From: Hetaerina americana
Lineage: Eukaryota; Arthropoda; Insecta; Odonata; Calopterygidae
NCBI GenBank assembly: GCA_022747635.1
Contig: JAKTNV010000002.1
Coordinates: 112,118,869-112,182,868, forward strand
DNA length: 64,000 nucleotides
Direction: 5' to 3'
Part shown: one piece after another, positions 46,111 to 56,325 of the stretch
Layout of the letters: every line of letters begins with the position of its first letter
How positions within the stretch are numbered: the stretch's first letter is position 1
Made by a program: the position numbers and the translations under genes
Notes under the pieces: generated by a model
Seen by the model: only the letters and a program-made list of their open reading frames with translations
The model's database searches: none
What the model was told of the DNA's origin: nothing

Positions 46111-47511
46111 AAGCCCATAAATGTTTACACTTAATAAAGTATACGTAAGCATGTAGATATATAATTAACCTAATTGTGCTGATGCCAAGGATGGGAAGCG
46201 TCATGGGGTGATATCTATTTTTGGCGTTCAGCTTCATTGGTTGGATTTTGTTGGTCATCGGTTTCATGCCGAAGTCCACAATCCGGCGGTACATTTATTG
46301 ATACTCATGTTCGGCTAAAGTCGACCTACGCTGTAATTCTTTGTTATTGGAAATTAAATCTATGTTATTTCATGTGCCAATTTACTTGAATTATCGTTGA
46401 AGGATACTCCTAGTCGTTTCCTCTCTCTCGTTTCGCCTCATAGCCATCGCATATCTTCAGTGCTTCGCTGACTTGTGGAAGCGAAAACAAATCCCAGTGA
46501 GATTGTAGCATCGGTTCCGTTTCTCTAAACGATCTTGGTTTGGAAATTTAATGGAATGGTTTAATTTGTCACATTCCTAGCGTAAGTATCGGTTCTGCTC
46601 CTCAAGTCAAGAGCCATGAAGTGTGTAATGTGATAAGAACAGACGCCCTTTCACTCGAAATGGATGTATCGAAAAGTTCCGCAATCTATATCCCTGCTCT
46701 CATTTTCGGGGAGGCGTGGCAGGACTGATTCAACACCCGAATGATTTCGGAGCTGTTTAAAGGACTTCTGACGTAATAGGCATCGGTATTTTCCCTTCGT
46801 TGTTAGGGTTGCTTAGTGCACACACAGTTTCCCTTCGAGTAGTTGTAATCCATGCCAAACTTCTTTGCGACCGTCCACTCCGTGTGATCTCGGGAGTTCT
46901 TCGAGCTAATCCCCGATGTGTTCCCGTTGGAATTCGAGCGTCGAGAGCCTTTAAAACCTTCGGAATACAGCGCGCGGGGAGCTGCACTCGATTACCCTTG
47001 AGTGTGGAGGGGGGGTGCAAATTTTTTTTCATCCGATTAACCTCTGTGTTGATTCGAAGTGGATCCCAAAAGATCATCTGTTAGGAAGCATTCTTCATCT
47101 CTCCCCTTTCGTCGCTTTGGGAGGAATCATAGGCGAAAGGCTGGAGTGGAGGAAGCATGAACCTTTTTAATGTATAACTCTTCGTGGGAATTGCAGAAAA
47201 TATTTTCTTTGAATGTGGTGAGTTTCCACTGCTTTGAATGCTGTTTTGTATCTGGGGTATAGTAGTGGATCCAATTTTTCATCTGTGGTCTTAAACCGGT
47301 GCGGAAAAATCTTGTTGGTTGCTCTTAAAACCAGTCGGGCATTGTCCGAGTTATCAAAGGAGAAATACTCCTCTTGCATTCCTGAATTCTTTGTGTCTTT
47401 AAAATTGCGTGAATAATTAAAACTGCGACGAAGCGTTCGTTTTATTCCATCGCTCCGTGGCAGTGTTCGTGTGTCTAACCCGATCGCCCGTCTCTTCTTT
47501 ATCGTCGGCAG
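46111..47511 (+). other. Noncoding, probable ASPP intron end
   Basis: No supported exon. The stretch ends with a pyrimidine-rich tract (CCCGTCTCTTCTTTATCGTCGG leading to the AG at 47510-47511) that forms the splice acceptor of the first recognised ASPP exon. Confidence 0.5.
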
Positions 47512-47758
47512 GTGCCGCTGGGGGGCGTGGAGGTCACCCTGGGCGAACTTCAGGCCATGGCCGTTCGTCAGCAGGCGGCCATTGAGGCCCAGGCGAGGGC
47601 CTTGGCGGCCCGCGAACAGCGGCTCAGGTTCCTGCGTAGCGGGAGCGGCGGGTCGCAAACCGGGGGCTCGCAAGGCGGCGGGCCGCATCCCTCATCCGTT
47701 CCAGGTGGCGGGCCACAGCAGCCCCACGACGGCGGAGGCTCGAACGGCACCATGGCAG
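47512..47758 (+). CDS. ASPP: ASPP-family protein, internal exon (start of helical region)
   Basis: This exon encodes about 82 residues of an ASPP protein, a family of ankyrin/SH3 scaffold proteins that act at cell junctions and with PP1, and in vertebrates bind p53. Residues 1-45 (VEVTLGELQAMAVRQQAAIE, AQARALAAREQRLRFLR) match the conserved LTLAELQEMASRQQQQIEAQ ... KEQRLKFLK block of ASPP1/2. Residues 46-82 are a Gly/Ser/Pro-rich linker where vertebrates have a Gln-rich run. The acceptor AG is at 47510-47511, the exon begins in phase 0, and the donor is GCAG|GTGAGT at 47759, leaving phase 1. GC content is far above the flanks. The joined protein continues in the exon at 56173. Identification is by recalled family motifs and is very strong. 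Confidence 0.93.
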
Positions 47759-48417
47759 GTGAGTGGTGCTCACACCCGCGACGGCAGTCTTTTTGACACC
47801 GTCCATCCACGAGCAATGACGGCGAAATTTTTAAGTCCTCACTATTCCCCGTGCTAGGAAAATTGCGAGTAGTAAAACGTTCACCTCTACGCTGCGTGGA
47901 ATGGGCGTTATTTTCCTAAATGGGCTCACTTGGATATTGATCCTATTACCATGGACCGTATTCGGGAACTTAAAAATACACATGCGAAGTCACACTGGTT
48001 AATCCAAAGTGGTCCGCGGGGAAGTTTTTCCCTCGCCCGGGACCGGCTCCGGGCTACCTTAATCATTTACATGTTGACTAAGAGGAAACCGAATAAGTCA
48101 AGGAAGAAATTAATCCAGAATACGGTACCTAGCAATAGGATTAATTTCCTTGTGAACCTATTCGGGAAATACCGTCCCCTCGCCGCGTAAATGTGAACGT
48201 GCTCAGTATTTTGACTGTGAGTTTGATCAATGGTGGGGAATTAACTCTCCCGGTGAATCTCGACACCAATCTCTATATTCCCTTCCTCCTTCCCTTTGGT
48301 GTAAAAAATCCTTTATGGCTTAAGGAAATATTATTTTAAATATTCAGTCTAAAAAGAGGCCATAGGAAGGTCATTGTATCCTTTCCATTAAGATGCTGTG
48401 ACGAAATACCGTTTATA

Positions 48418-48995
48418 CGTGGTGTGCCCAAAAATTACGTGAACTGGTGCAATCTGGCGGCCATTACGCGAACTATAGCCCCGTCCACTAGCGGCGCTAG
48501 TTGCCTGAGACCCAATGAGCCGTCTGTGCTTGGCGGATCGTCGAGCTGTGCGTATGGTGCCAGTCATGTTAGTTTTTGTTGTCCTTACTGTTTTTACTGT
48601 TTGTCAAAAATAGAAATTGACGAAATCACGGAACAATGAATCAACATCGTTTTTTAGTAAAGTGCGGTAAAAGTTACCCAGAAATTACTGAAATGTTGAC
48701 AGCTGTTTAAGGTGCTGAAGGAAACATCCGCTTTTAAGTGGAAATAAGCGTTTTAAAGATGGCCGACATGACCCCACGGATAATGCGAGGCCGAGACGAC
48801 CTTCAACCACCTATGTTGAGGACAACATTGATCGTGTGCGGTCCCTTGTCCTTACTGATCGTCGAAAAACTGTCCTAATGATAGCTGCTGGACTGGAAAA
48901 TCAACATGACACACTATTTCAACCAAATATGATGGATGGATCCTTCACCATGGCAATGCACCCGCACATTCAGCATTGATTTTTCGCCAGCTAAA
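48418..48995 (+). pseudogene. mariner-type transposon, internally deleted (family M6)
   Basis: Starts with a terminal sequence GTGGTGTGCCCAAAAATTAC. The + strand then gives decayed N-terminal sequence (DPTDNARPRRPSTTYVEDNI, DRVRSLVLTDRRKTVLMIAA). After a deletion comes GWILHHGNAPAHSALIFRQL (48934-48993), the region around the second catalytic aspartate. That aspartate is replaced by glycine (HHGN for HHDN, codon 48952-48954). No right terminal repeat was found. Inactive. Confidence 0.87.
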
Positions 48996-49021
48996 CTCTA
49001 GGGGTGTTTTACCTTTGAACA

Positions 49022-49340
49022 ATTCCAAGGAACTGTTGAAGATGCCACGACAGTAACCTTCAACGGGGTCATCCGCTAAACGTGCAATGCAACAATTTAG
49101 GAATGCAAATATCTTTCGCCTTGACCGAGAATCGTATCCGGATGCTTCGATGTCCGGCTGAGCGCTTTATCCTGTGCATCACCACATCTTGTTCCTTGAA
49201 AGCTCCCAAAAGTTCGGAGAGAAAGAGGATGCCTAGGTGGCTTAACTGGCTAAAGCAATCGAACATCGAGGGATTCGGGTTCGAATCCCGGTCAAGGCGA
49301 ATGATTTTTACACGCTGAAATTGTTGCATTTTAACGCTGT
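49022..49340 (+). repeat. tRNA-like palindromic repeat, copy C (most complete)
   Basis: Left terminus: AATGCAACAATTTAGGAATG at 49086, then TTCGCCTTGACCGAGAATCG and TGTCCGGCTGAGCGCTTTAT, an inverted tRNA-like half. Right part: a forward tRNA-like segment at 49231-49298 with acceptor GCCTAGG/TCAAGGC (mostly paired), D-arm GCTT/AAGC, and T-arm GGGTTCGAATCCC (49277-49289). It then ends AAATTGTTGCATT, the inverse of the left terminus. The anticodon arm is eroded. Positions 49022-49062 are also shared with copy B's left flank. Confidence 0.75.
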
Positions 49341-51384
49341 TTTTGTTTCAGTGTCCTCAATTGTGAAGTGTCAGGTCTCGTGCGGCAAAAAGAGAACACA
49401 ATAAATGACCAAAAATTACATTAATCTTCTTTAATTAATTTTAGCCCTCGGTATCACTTAATCGTCCTCAGGAGAATATAATTTGATATTGGAGCCTGGG
49501 TCGTAATAAATTGATTTTTGTGGAAAATTAAAAGCTTGACCTTTTATTCTTTTGAAGATATTGTATTCTCCTCGAAATGAATGGCGCAGTGACCTCTTGC
49601 TATCTTCTCACACCTTCTCACCTCTTGAGATCTTCTCGGTGTTAGAAGATCTCAAGGTTTTTTATTATCCCCTACGCAAAGTACGGTACACAATGTTCTA
49701 CGGAACTCATTAGCTGAGCATAGGATATCCGAACATACAACATAATATGTTTTATGGTAGGAATATTGGTAAAATTAATTTACTTTTAAAAATTATTTTT
49801 TTTTTAATTCAGCAAAGTAAACCTGGGAAATATTGGATTACTTGCTCAGTTTTCTTGTATCTAATCTGGAAAATGTATTTAAAATAATTATTTTAACTGT
49901 TCACGCGAGTAAGCTCCACTGAAATACCTAGTAGTATCTGTTATGATGTCTCTTTCATTTTCCTTTGATATGTAAGAAATTCAATATGGCAAACTCTATG
50001 GGTTGGTGCGAATGCATCCTCTATTCATCCCTTTTGTCTGCCTGAGTTTACTGCGAATGCCTCCTGGAGTTCTTAAAACTCTAAGGAGACTCAAAAATAT
50101 AGTAAATACAGGAAAATCTAGTTCCTTGTATTCGCGGAGGACTGAAAAAGCGTTATTTATTTATAACTAAGTTAATAAGACACTATGGTATTTTAATATC
50201 AAAAGCAAATTCAACATAGTTAAATTGATATTTTTTATTTATTGGTCTTAAGGTTTTATATAAAATTATCCAAAGAATTATTCCCCTAAAAATGGGTCCT
50301 CGTATCTTTAAATTTTTAGTGAACTTCTTAATGGGTCATCTTATAAATTGTCTTTTTCACATTTCTATGTGAAACTTCAATGAGCCTTTTGCCATTTCTA
50401 TTTATCGGATACTGGTGATTATATTGCTTTTGTATGTGTAGAAAAAATAAGTTATAAACTAGGAAAGCAAATCTGTGCTTCAATGTACATTAATTTCAGC
50501 TGATGCTGCTCTAATTATAACATCGAAATTTCATAGAATCCATGTTTTTCCCGGAGAATTCACAGGAAGCACTACTAGAGGGCACCTGAATCTCAATTTG
50601 CCTCAAATTCGGCCCTATTTTTTTTAGAAGTAAGGTCATAGGAAATAATCCTCGAGGGCAACTTTATCTCCATTTCGCTTTGGATTCGTCTTTTACCGTC
50701 GTATTTGCGACCTTCAGTTACAACGCCCTTCGCGTAAAACGGCGGAGGGCGGTATTATTAACGATTCTCGAATGGAGATTGCTGAACAATGAAAATTCGC
50801 CTGCAGAGGCTCTCGTCTTAACTGAAGGGTCTCTCTTCAAATGAGGGGACTTCCTTGAGTGGAAATCTGGCGGACGGCTGTGCGATGGTAATCCAAGGGT
50901 TTATGTCTGTGGAGAGAAGGAATTTGGTTGGGCCCGTCGTGACACCCCTCTCTTCAAACTCTGTTCCATCAACTTTCCATTTTTTCCTTATCACACAATC
51001 ACCGAGAGATATCCCTCTTCATTTCTCTGAAATTGTCGTACATCTCTTCCTAACCCAATCCTCACGGCCCCATTTACGACCTATCATCTCCCCAAACCCG
51101 TAAGTAATACCTTTCTGCCCGAGGGACAAACACAAACCCCCACCAATTTGCAGACGGCGCGACCGCTGTCTCCCGATCCCCTCCGACACAAACATAAGTG
51201 CATCTGCAACGAAGTGTTATCGTCACCTGCGCGATCGCGTGGTTATTTCGCCCGCGCCCACACTAGCGGATATTAACCGTGGTAATGAAATGTCCGATTT
51301 CATGTATTCGTTACCATGTTATATTAAAAAAACGATAAAATTAGTTTCCCGTAAGTTTAATCGAACTTCTTTCTTTTATTTAAT

Positions 51385-51545
51385 GAGGGGCAATCGAATG
51401 GAAACCAATAACCCGCTACAGCAACTAGGCCCTGCACCAACAAGGACATAACCCAGTAACTTCGTGCGCCTGTGAGTTGTCACTATACTCTTACCGTTCA
51501 CCTATCACAGCGATGGCTGTATCAAGGCGTAAAAAGCGGGCGTTT
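51385..51545 (+). repeat. mariner-like element end (family M7), copy 1
   Basis: Starts GAGGGGCAATCGAATGGAAA, which resembles mariner termini. It continues with CCAACAAGGACATAACCCAG, GTGAGTTGT and CACCTATCACAGCGATGGC. The same order is found at 57792-57965. No transposase motif is clear within it. Confidence 0.55.
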
Positions 51546-52199
51546 TACTGTGTCCAACTGCGCTTTAATTTTTTGCTAATTAATCAAAGTTATGTTTTAA
51601 GTTTTGACAAAGAAATAAATGAGTTGGGAGAGACTTGAAACGATTCGATTTTTCATTGAACGTAATAACCCGTTATTATCATCCACGGCTACGCAAGACA
51701 ACGGACTTTCTCACCCTTTCACCCGCTAGCGGAACTCGTCCTATTCCATAAATGAACTAAAGTCCCCAGAGAAGGAGTCACTTCATTGGTATTGCACTCA
51801 ATCCCATTTTCTCAGTCGTGATGGCATAGCTGTTTATGCACTCCTACCCACAGTTTCTCTCTCTGCTTCTTTTCCCGCTGCATCTTAACGCATTCCCTAC
51901 CCTTCCACCTTCGCGTTAACCGTCCTCTGCCACCTCCTGCCTACTTTCTTCCATTTTCCTCCTTTGACCATTTCCTCCAGAGTATCCCTCACCACGCGAA
52001 TCCCTATGCGCGTTTATCCCGTCCAACAAGGTTCCACCTTTGCTTCTTTTTCTCGACGATTATACCCGGAGCTGCTCTCTTTTTAGTCATTACTTTCCTT
52101 GTGTTTTAAATTCTCTTGTAATGTCCACATTTCTAATGCTTCCCATCTTTTGCCTTTTCTTAATTTACATGTTCTTGCAATATTACCCGTTACAATGCC

Positions 52200-52480
52200 A
52201 AACTCAATGCCAATATATACCGACACGTTCTGAATTCAGCACTTCAAGCACCCGTTACACGTTGTCGTCGGTTCTTGGCGTCGACGGCCGTCCAGCACGG
52301 GACTCGTCCTCCACACTCTATCGGCCATCTTAGAAGAGCTTGTGCCACTTAAAAACCTTCAGTTTGTAACATGCTTCCATCCTTGAACACTTGACGAACC
52401 ATGCCTGATGTACCCGAGTCCAACAAACAATTTGATGGCGTACTGATGTTCAATCGTTCTCTGCATTTTGCGCTTGTACT
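52200..52480 (-). pseudogene. mariner transposase N-terminal fragment
   Basis: On the - strand, 52355-52200 reads VFKWHKLF, a stop, DGR, another stop, SVEDESRAGRPSTPRTDDNV, then RVLEVLNSERVGI. Relatives read VFKWHKLFKDGREDVEDEPR ... RPSTSRTDDNVERVRTLVLS. Upstream (52480-52380) a decayed version of the first helix-turn-helix follows. Two in-frame stops and the lack of any catalytic region mark it as a relic. It may belong with the M7 terminus at 51385, but 650 bp lie between them. Confidence 0.85.
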
Positions 52481-54909
52481 GAGTCACCCGAAGGGGCTCC
52501 ACTAAAAACATGATGTAGCCTGGACGAACGCTCGCAGGCGCTTGGCGCTTGGGTCGTATTGAAGGTCAGAACCTCACCACAAAACGTGCGCGGTGCGAGA
52601 GCGCTGCGACGTACAGTCTCGTCAGGAAAAAAATGCTTCCGTTCCTTCCAATACAAATCTTGCCTAATCTCCATTACTCATTGATGCTACCTTTCCTTTA
52701 CGATGCTGTGCGTATCTTCAATTATCCAGCTCCATAGGCACTCAGGACAAGATTGGTACATTGTCCACTTCCTCATTCCCTATCTTGATTTAATTTTGCT
52801 GCAAAATGTGTTACTTACGGGCAAAAGGTGATATTTACCGTATATAAATACAGACATGAAACGGCAAATACCTTTTAACAACGTCCTTGTCGGGAAACTC
52901 GGATCCCACATCCATCCTCGTCAATAAATAATCCGAAGCGGTCCATGGAGCCATCTTCCCCTTAAATCCGTCGCAATAGCTCGGGAAGCCCAGGAAATTA
53001 ATGTTAAACCTCAATTATCTGTCCTCCAGTCAATTACTGCACTAACCCCCAATTTGGACCCCATCCCCGCCTGAAGCGAAACCCTGAATGCGTGAACGTC
53101 GACCTAGCGAAGTTGTTGGCCTCGTGGCTTGCTTCAAGGGCTCGTCGGCTTCAATTCAATTATCCACCCAATGGCGTGCTGGAAGTTTCTCCCGCGTTCA
53201 TCCACTTTGGATCGGAAAGTGTTCGTGTATCTCTAAGCCCTTCTTCATCCACGAAATTCCACTCATAAGCCCCTTGTTGCAATTGAATGTGGAAGCAGAA
53301 TTGTAACCCATTCGAAATAGCCTCGTTTGTATATCTTCCTGAAATTGCGTGCATGTTGAAAAACGGAAAATTGACTTTCCCATCCGTCCCATTCGAGTAT
53401 TTTTTAATTTACGTAAAAGCATCCTTCCGCCAACTATTGCGAATCTCCAAAAGGAATTACCCTTTCTCCAATTTCCTGACATTTTGCCCCCCATTCCATT
53501 TTCATTTTTCTTTCCTTCCCTGGAATGATTTATACCGTTCAGCAGTTTTAGGACTGCAGGGCCCAGTGAAATATCTATTTCTTCCCAGGTTCGGAACCCG
53601 TGGCTATTTAAAAAGCAGATATTTTTGTGCATCATCTGTCGCAGATAAAAGACATTGGTGACGACTCTATAATAAGTTGCAATTTTGTGTTGCTCCTGCT
53701 CGAAGTTCGTAAGTATTTTCATTTCGAGCGCAAAAATATCCATTTTGGTCTTTCAATTCCTTTACTTGCTAAGCCCACCTCATGTGGTTCGCAAATATTC
53801 ATGGCTAACATTAAAATCAATAATAATTCAATGCTTCTGTGTATTCCTAGAGGTAAATGGGTGGATTGTTTCTAATACCCTGTCCGACTAATACGCGAAC
53901 TGAGGCCAACAAAAACTTCCACTCTCTTCACCCCTATCCCGCCCCTGATCCAACACCACCTCTTTCTGATTGCTTTCAACTCCTTTTCTCACCTGCCTAA
54001 GCTATTGAATGGCATTGTTGTTAACGCAGTTTGATAGTGGAGTGTATCCTCTGACTCGAATCATTAGCTGTAATAAGTGCTTGCATTCTAAATTACTGAA
54101 GGATTGTACAAACCTGGAAGACACCTGGGATTCCTCAAAAGGTGAATCGCGGACTCCCTATCAAACACTAATACTATATCTATTTTTGGCAGTCGGTTGT
54201 GGTGCTGAAAGCCTTTCGGCCCTGCAAAGTATTCCATAGCAGGTCTGAACTGTAGTGACGTGTGATATGCACCGATATGAGTTTATGTCGATGCCTATAT
54301 TTGTTAGATAAGGATTCATTAATTATCCTGTCGCGTAATTTCTGTTATAATTGATATGTGGTAATTTAGTATCGATATTTGATATGATGCAAAAGTCTCT
54401 GCTTAATTTAAATGAGCAACCTTGCACATAAGTAGCAGTAAAAGTCTGATCGGCCTGTAAAGCTGTACTTCTTATGCGAGACAACTTAAGGTAACGTTTG
54501 GGACACGAGAGAAAAACTAATAAAATATTCACAATGGAATAAGACACAAGGCGGCACTCTTCTTTGGGTTTGGTTGAAGTGAATCTGCGCTTCCACCACT
54601 CTGAACACATTTGAACTTCAGTAATGCTAATTATATACCTGCCATTTAATATTTTATTAATTTTACATATTATTGTAACAAGCAAATGGACTCTTGAGTA
54701 GCAGCTGTCATTGCTATTGAAATACATTCTTCTTGTCTAATACGTATATACGTATGTATGTATTATTGGTCATAGCATTCTATCTATAATTTTGAATCAT
54801 CTTGTTAAATTATTGCAATGAAATAAATAAATAATTCATATAAAATAAAAATAAATTAAAAAAATATCGGGGTGGGGGGGTGGGTTAGAACAGAAAAAGG
54901 ATTAAACCA

Positions 54910-55197
54910 TAATATGGGTGTGAAGAAGAATGGAGAAGGTGAAATGGACAGAGAAGAAAACAAATGAGGAAGTACTAGGTGTGGTGGGCGAAGAGAGGGG
55001 TTTGTTGGGAGAAATCCTATGGAGGCAGGAAAAGTGGATGAAGGGGGTATTGACCGGCAGTGGGATGTTGAAGACTGTAATAGAGGGGAGAATGTTAGGC
55101 AAACGAGGAAAGGGAAGGAACAGCGTAGGGATGTTGATCGGGATGAAGGGAGGAAGAAAGTACTCAGAGATGAAGAGGGACCTGATGTAGAGTAGGA
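54910..55197 (+). pseudogene. LINE reverse transcriptase C-terminus fragment
   Basis: The + strand reads MEKVKWTEKKTNEEVLG, GEILWRQEKWMKGVLTGSGM and LKTVIEGRMLGKRGKGRN, ending KYSEMKRDLM at a TAG. It aligns with the LINE at 5472-6210 (KIKWTDKERNDEV, RRNRWIGHTWRHNGLVRNII, EGKIPRGRPRD) but is more diverged. It is 5'-truncated and sits within the ASPP intron in the same orientation as the gene. Confidence 0.85.
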
Positions 55198-55240
55198 TTC
55201 TGGATTTTGCTAGGAGCCACAAAATATTTATTTAGGAGCT

Positions 55241-55298
55241 GTGTCCATCCAAAAACCTACCTTAACCGGTAGATTACCTAATAATAATAATAATGATT
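55241..55298. repeat. Interspersed repeat R3, copy 2
   Basis: GTGTCCATCCAAAAACCTAC, then CTTAACCGGTAGATTACCTA and an (AAT)n tail match 20616-20680. Confidence 0.55.
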
Positions 55299-55301
55299 AC
55301 A

Positions 55302-55529
55302 AAAACGCTCTGGATAAGCAGTTAATTCGATAGCATTGACCCTCGCCCTTATCAAGCACTCACCCAGACAGGGCTTGCGAGGGAATTATCTCTGCCCCAG
55401 CGGCCCAACAATCACGCGTAATAAAATAATTGCAAATAAATCAGGCAATCTCTGTCTTGGATGTACTAAAATAGCATTGATCTTTGCTAGTACCAAGCAC
55501 TCAAACTTCAACAAAAACGCGCGCTGGAT

Positions 55530-55532
<3 letters not shown>
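55302..55532. repeat. Degenerate direct duplication
   Basis: AAAAACGCTCTGGATAAG (55302) recurs as AAAAACGCGCGCTGGATAAG (55512). ATAGCATTGACC ... TACCAAGCACTCA-type blocks recur at 55332-55362 and 55474-55503. The second copy runs directly into the (TA)n at 55533. Confidence 0.5.
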
Positions 55533-55607
<75 letters not shown>

Positions 55608-55663
55608 AATTGTATATACCTATACATGCCTATCTAATTGTGTTATATTGTGTCAGCCCATTG

Positions 55664-55712
<49 letters not shown>

Positions 55713-55780
55713 TATTTTATACATCTATCTATAAATGTATACAGGTATATATTTATATGCTTGTATATGTATAAAATATT

Positions 55781-55806
<26 letters not shown>
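55533..55806. repeat. (TA)n microsatellites
   Basis: Two main TA tracts (55533-55603 and 55665-55709), with further TA-rich sequence to 55806. The first is bracketed by AAGG and CCTT, giving a palindromic border. Confidence 0.95.
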
Positions 55807-55812
<6 letters not shown>

Positions 55813-56172
55813 TTTGACTTAATTAACTATCGCTACTTGGCAGCTTTTCACTATTCGCTTGATAATTGTGTTCACATTTTCTCTCATTTGATTTTTCAAT
55901 AGGCATATCAGATTAGCATATCGCTGTTTTTTTACATCGTCTGCGTATCGATGACTACGATTCAATTTCTCATTCCTTCCTCCTCTTCCTGGTGCCCCGA
56001 GCTCCCATTTCGTCTTCCACCTACCTTCATGATCTTCAGAGTACCTCTCTCTCTCTTTCTTAGGGTTTAGCTAGACGGTAGAAGAGACTCCATAGTTTCA
56101 ATCCTCCTAAAAATTGAATTCGAATATGCATGTATATCCATCTACCTCGTATCTCTCTCTCTCCGCTCGCAG

Positions 56173-56325
56173 GAATCAGCAGCGCCGACAGCGCCGCCAC
56201 GGCGGCCGCGGCAGAGCGCCTCCGCCGCCTCCGGGAGCGGGTCGAGGCTCAGGAGACCAAGCTGCGGCGACTGAGGGCGCTTCGGGGGCAGGTGGACCAG
56301 CAGAAGATGAACAACGCGGCCTTGA
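56173..56325 (+). CDS. ASPP: ASPP-family protein, internal exon (coiled-coil continuation)
   Basis: This exon of 153 nt encodes about 51 residues and joins the exon at 47512 in phase 1 (G|GA encodes Gly). After an Ala/Ser-rich lead (ISSADSAATAAAAERL) come RRLRERVEAQETKLRRLRAL and RGQVDQQKMNNAAL. This closely parallels vertebrate ASPP2 ([34 protein letters not shown]). The acceptor is CTCGCAG|GA, and the donor after TTGA is GTGAGT at 56326, again phase 1. High GC compared with its flanks. The segment is helical/coiled-coil; in ASPP proteins this N-terminal region mediates binding to partners such as RASSF8 and PAR3. The next exon was not found in the window. Confidence 0.95.

Larger units (their letters stand above)
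47759..56172 (+). other. ASPP intron (8.4 kb), repeat-rich
   Basis: Bounded by GTGAGT at 47759 and a pyrimidine-rich acceptor (CTCTCTCTCTCCGCTCGCAG) ending at 56172. It contains mariner remnants (48418-48995, 52200-52480), a tRNA-like palindrome (49022-49340), a LINE fragment (54910-55197), repeat R3 and two (TA)n tracts. Between these, 47830-48410, 49345-51380, 51550-52195 and 52485-54900 show no supported feature. A 181-codon frame on the - strand at 53198-53743 has no recognised domain. Confidence 0.88.

Noticed and set aside
791..47758. Splicing of MDNVKKKKMK (791-820) directly to the ASPP exon at 47512
   Set aside because: Both are phase 0, but phase agreement has a one-in-three chance and the short peptide does not resemble the expected upstream ASPP sequence.
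53198..53743. 181-codon - strand frame within the ASPP intron
   Set aside because: Mixed composition but no recognisable domain, and a shadow frame on the other strand is equally open. Chance is likely in AT-rich DNA.
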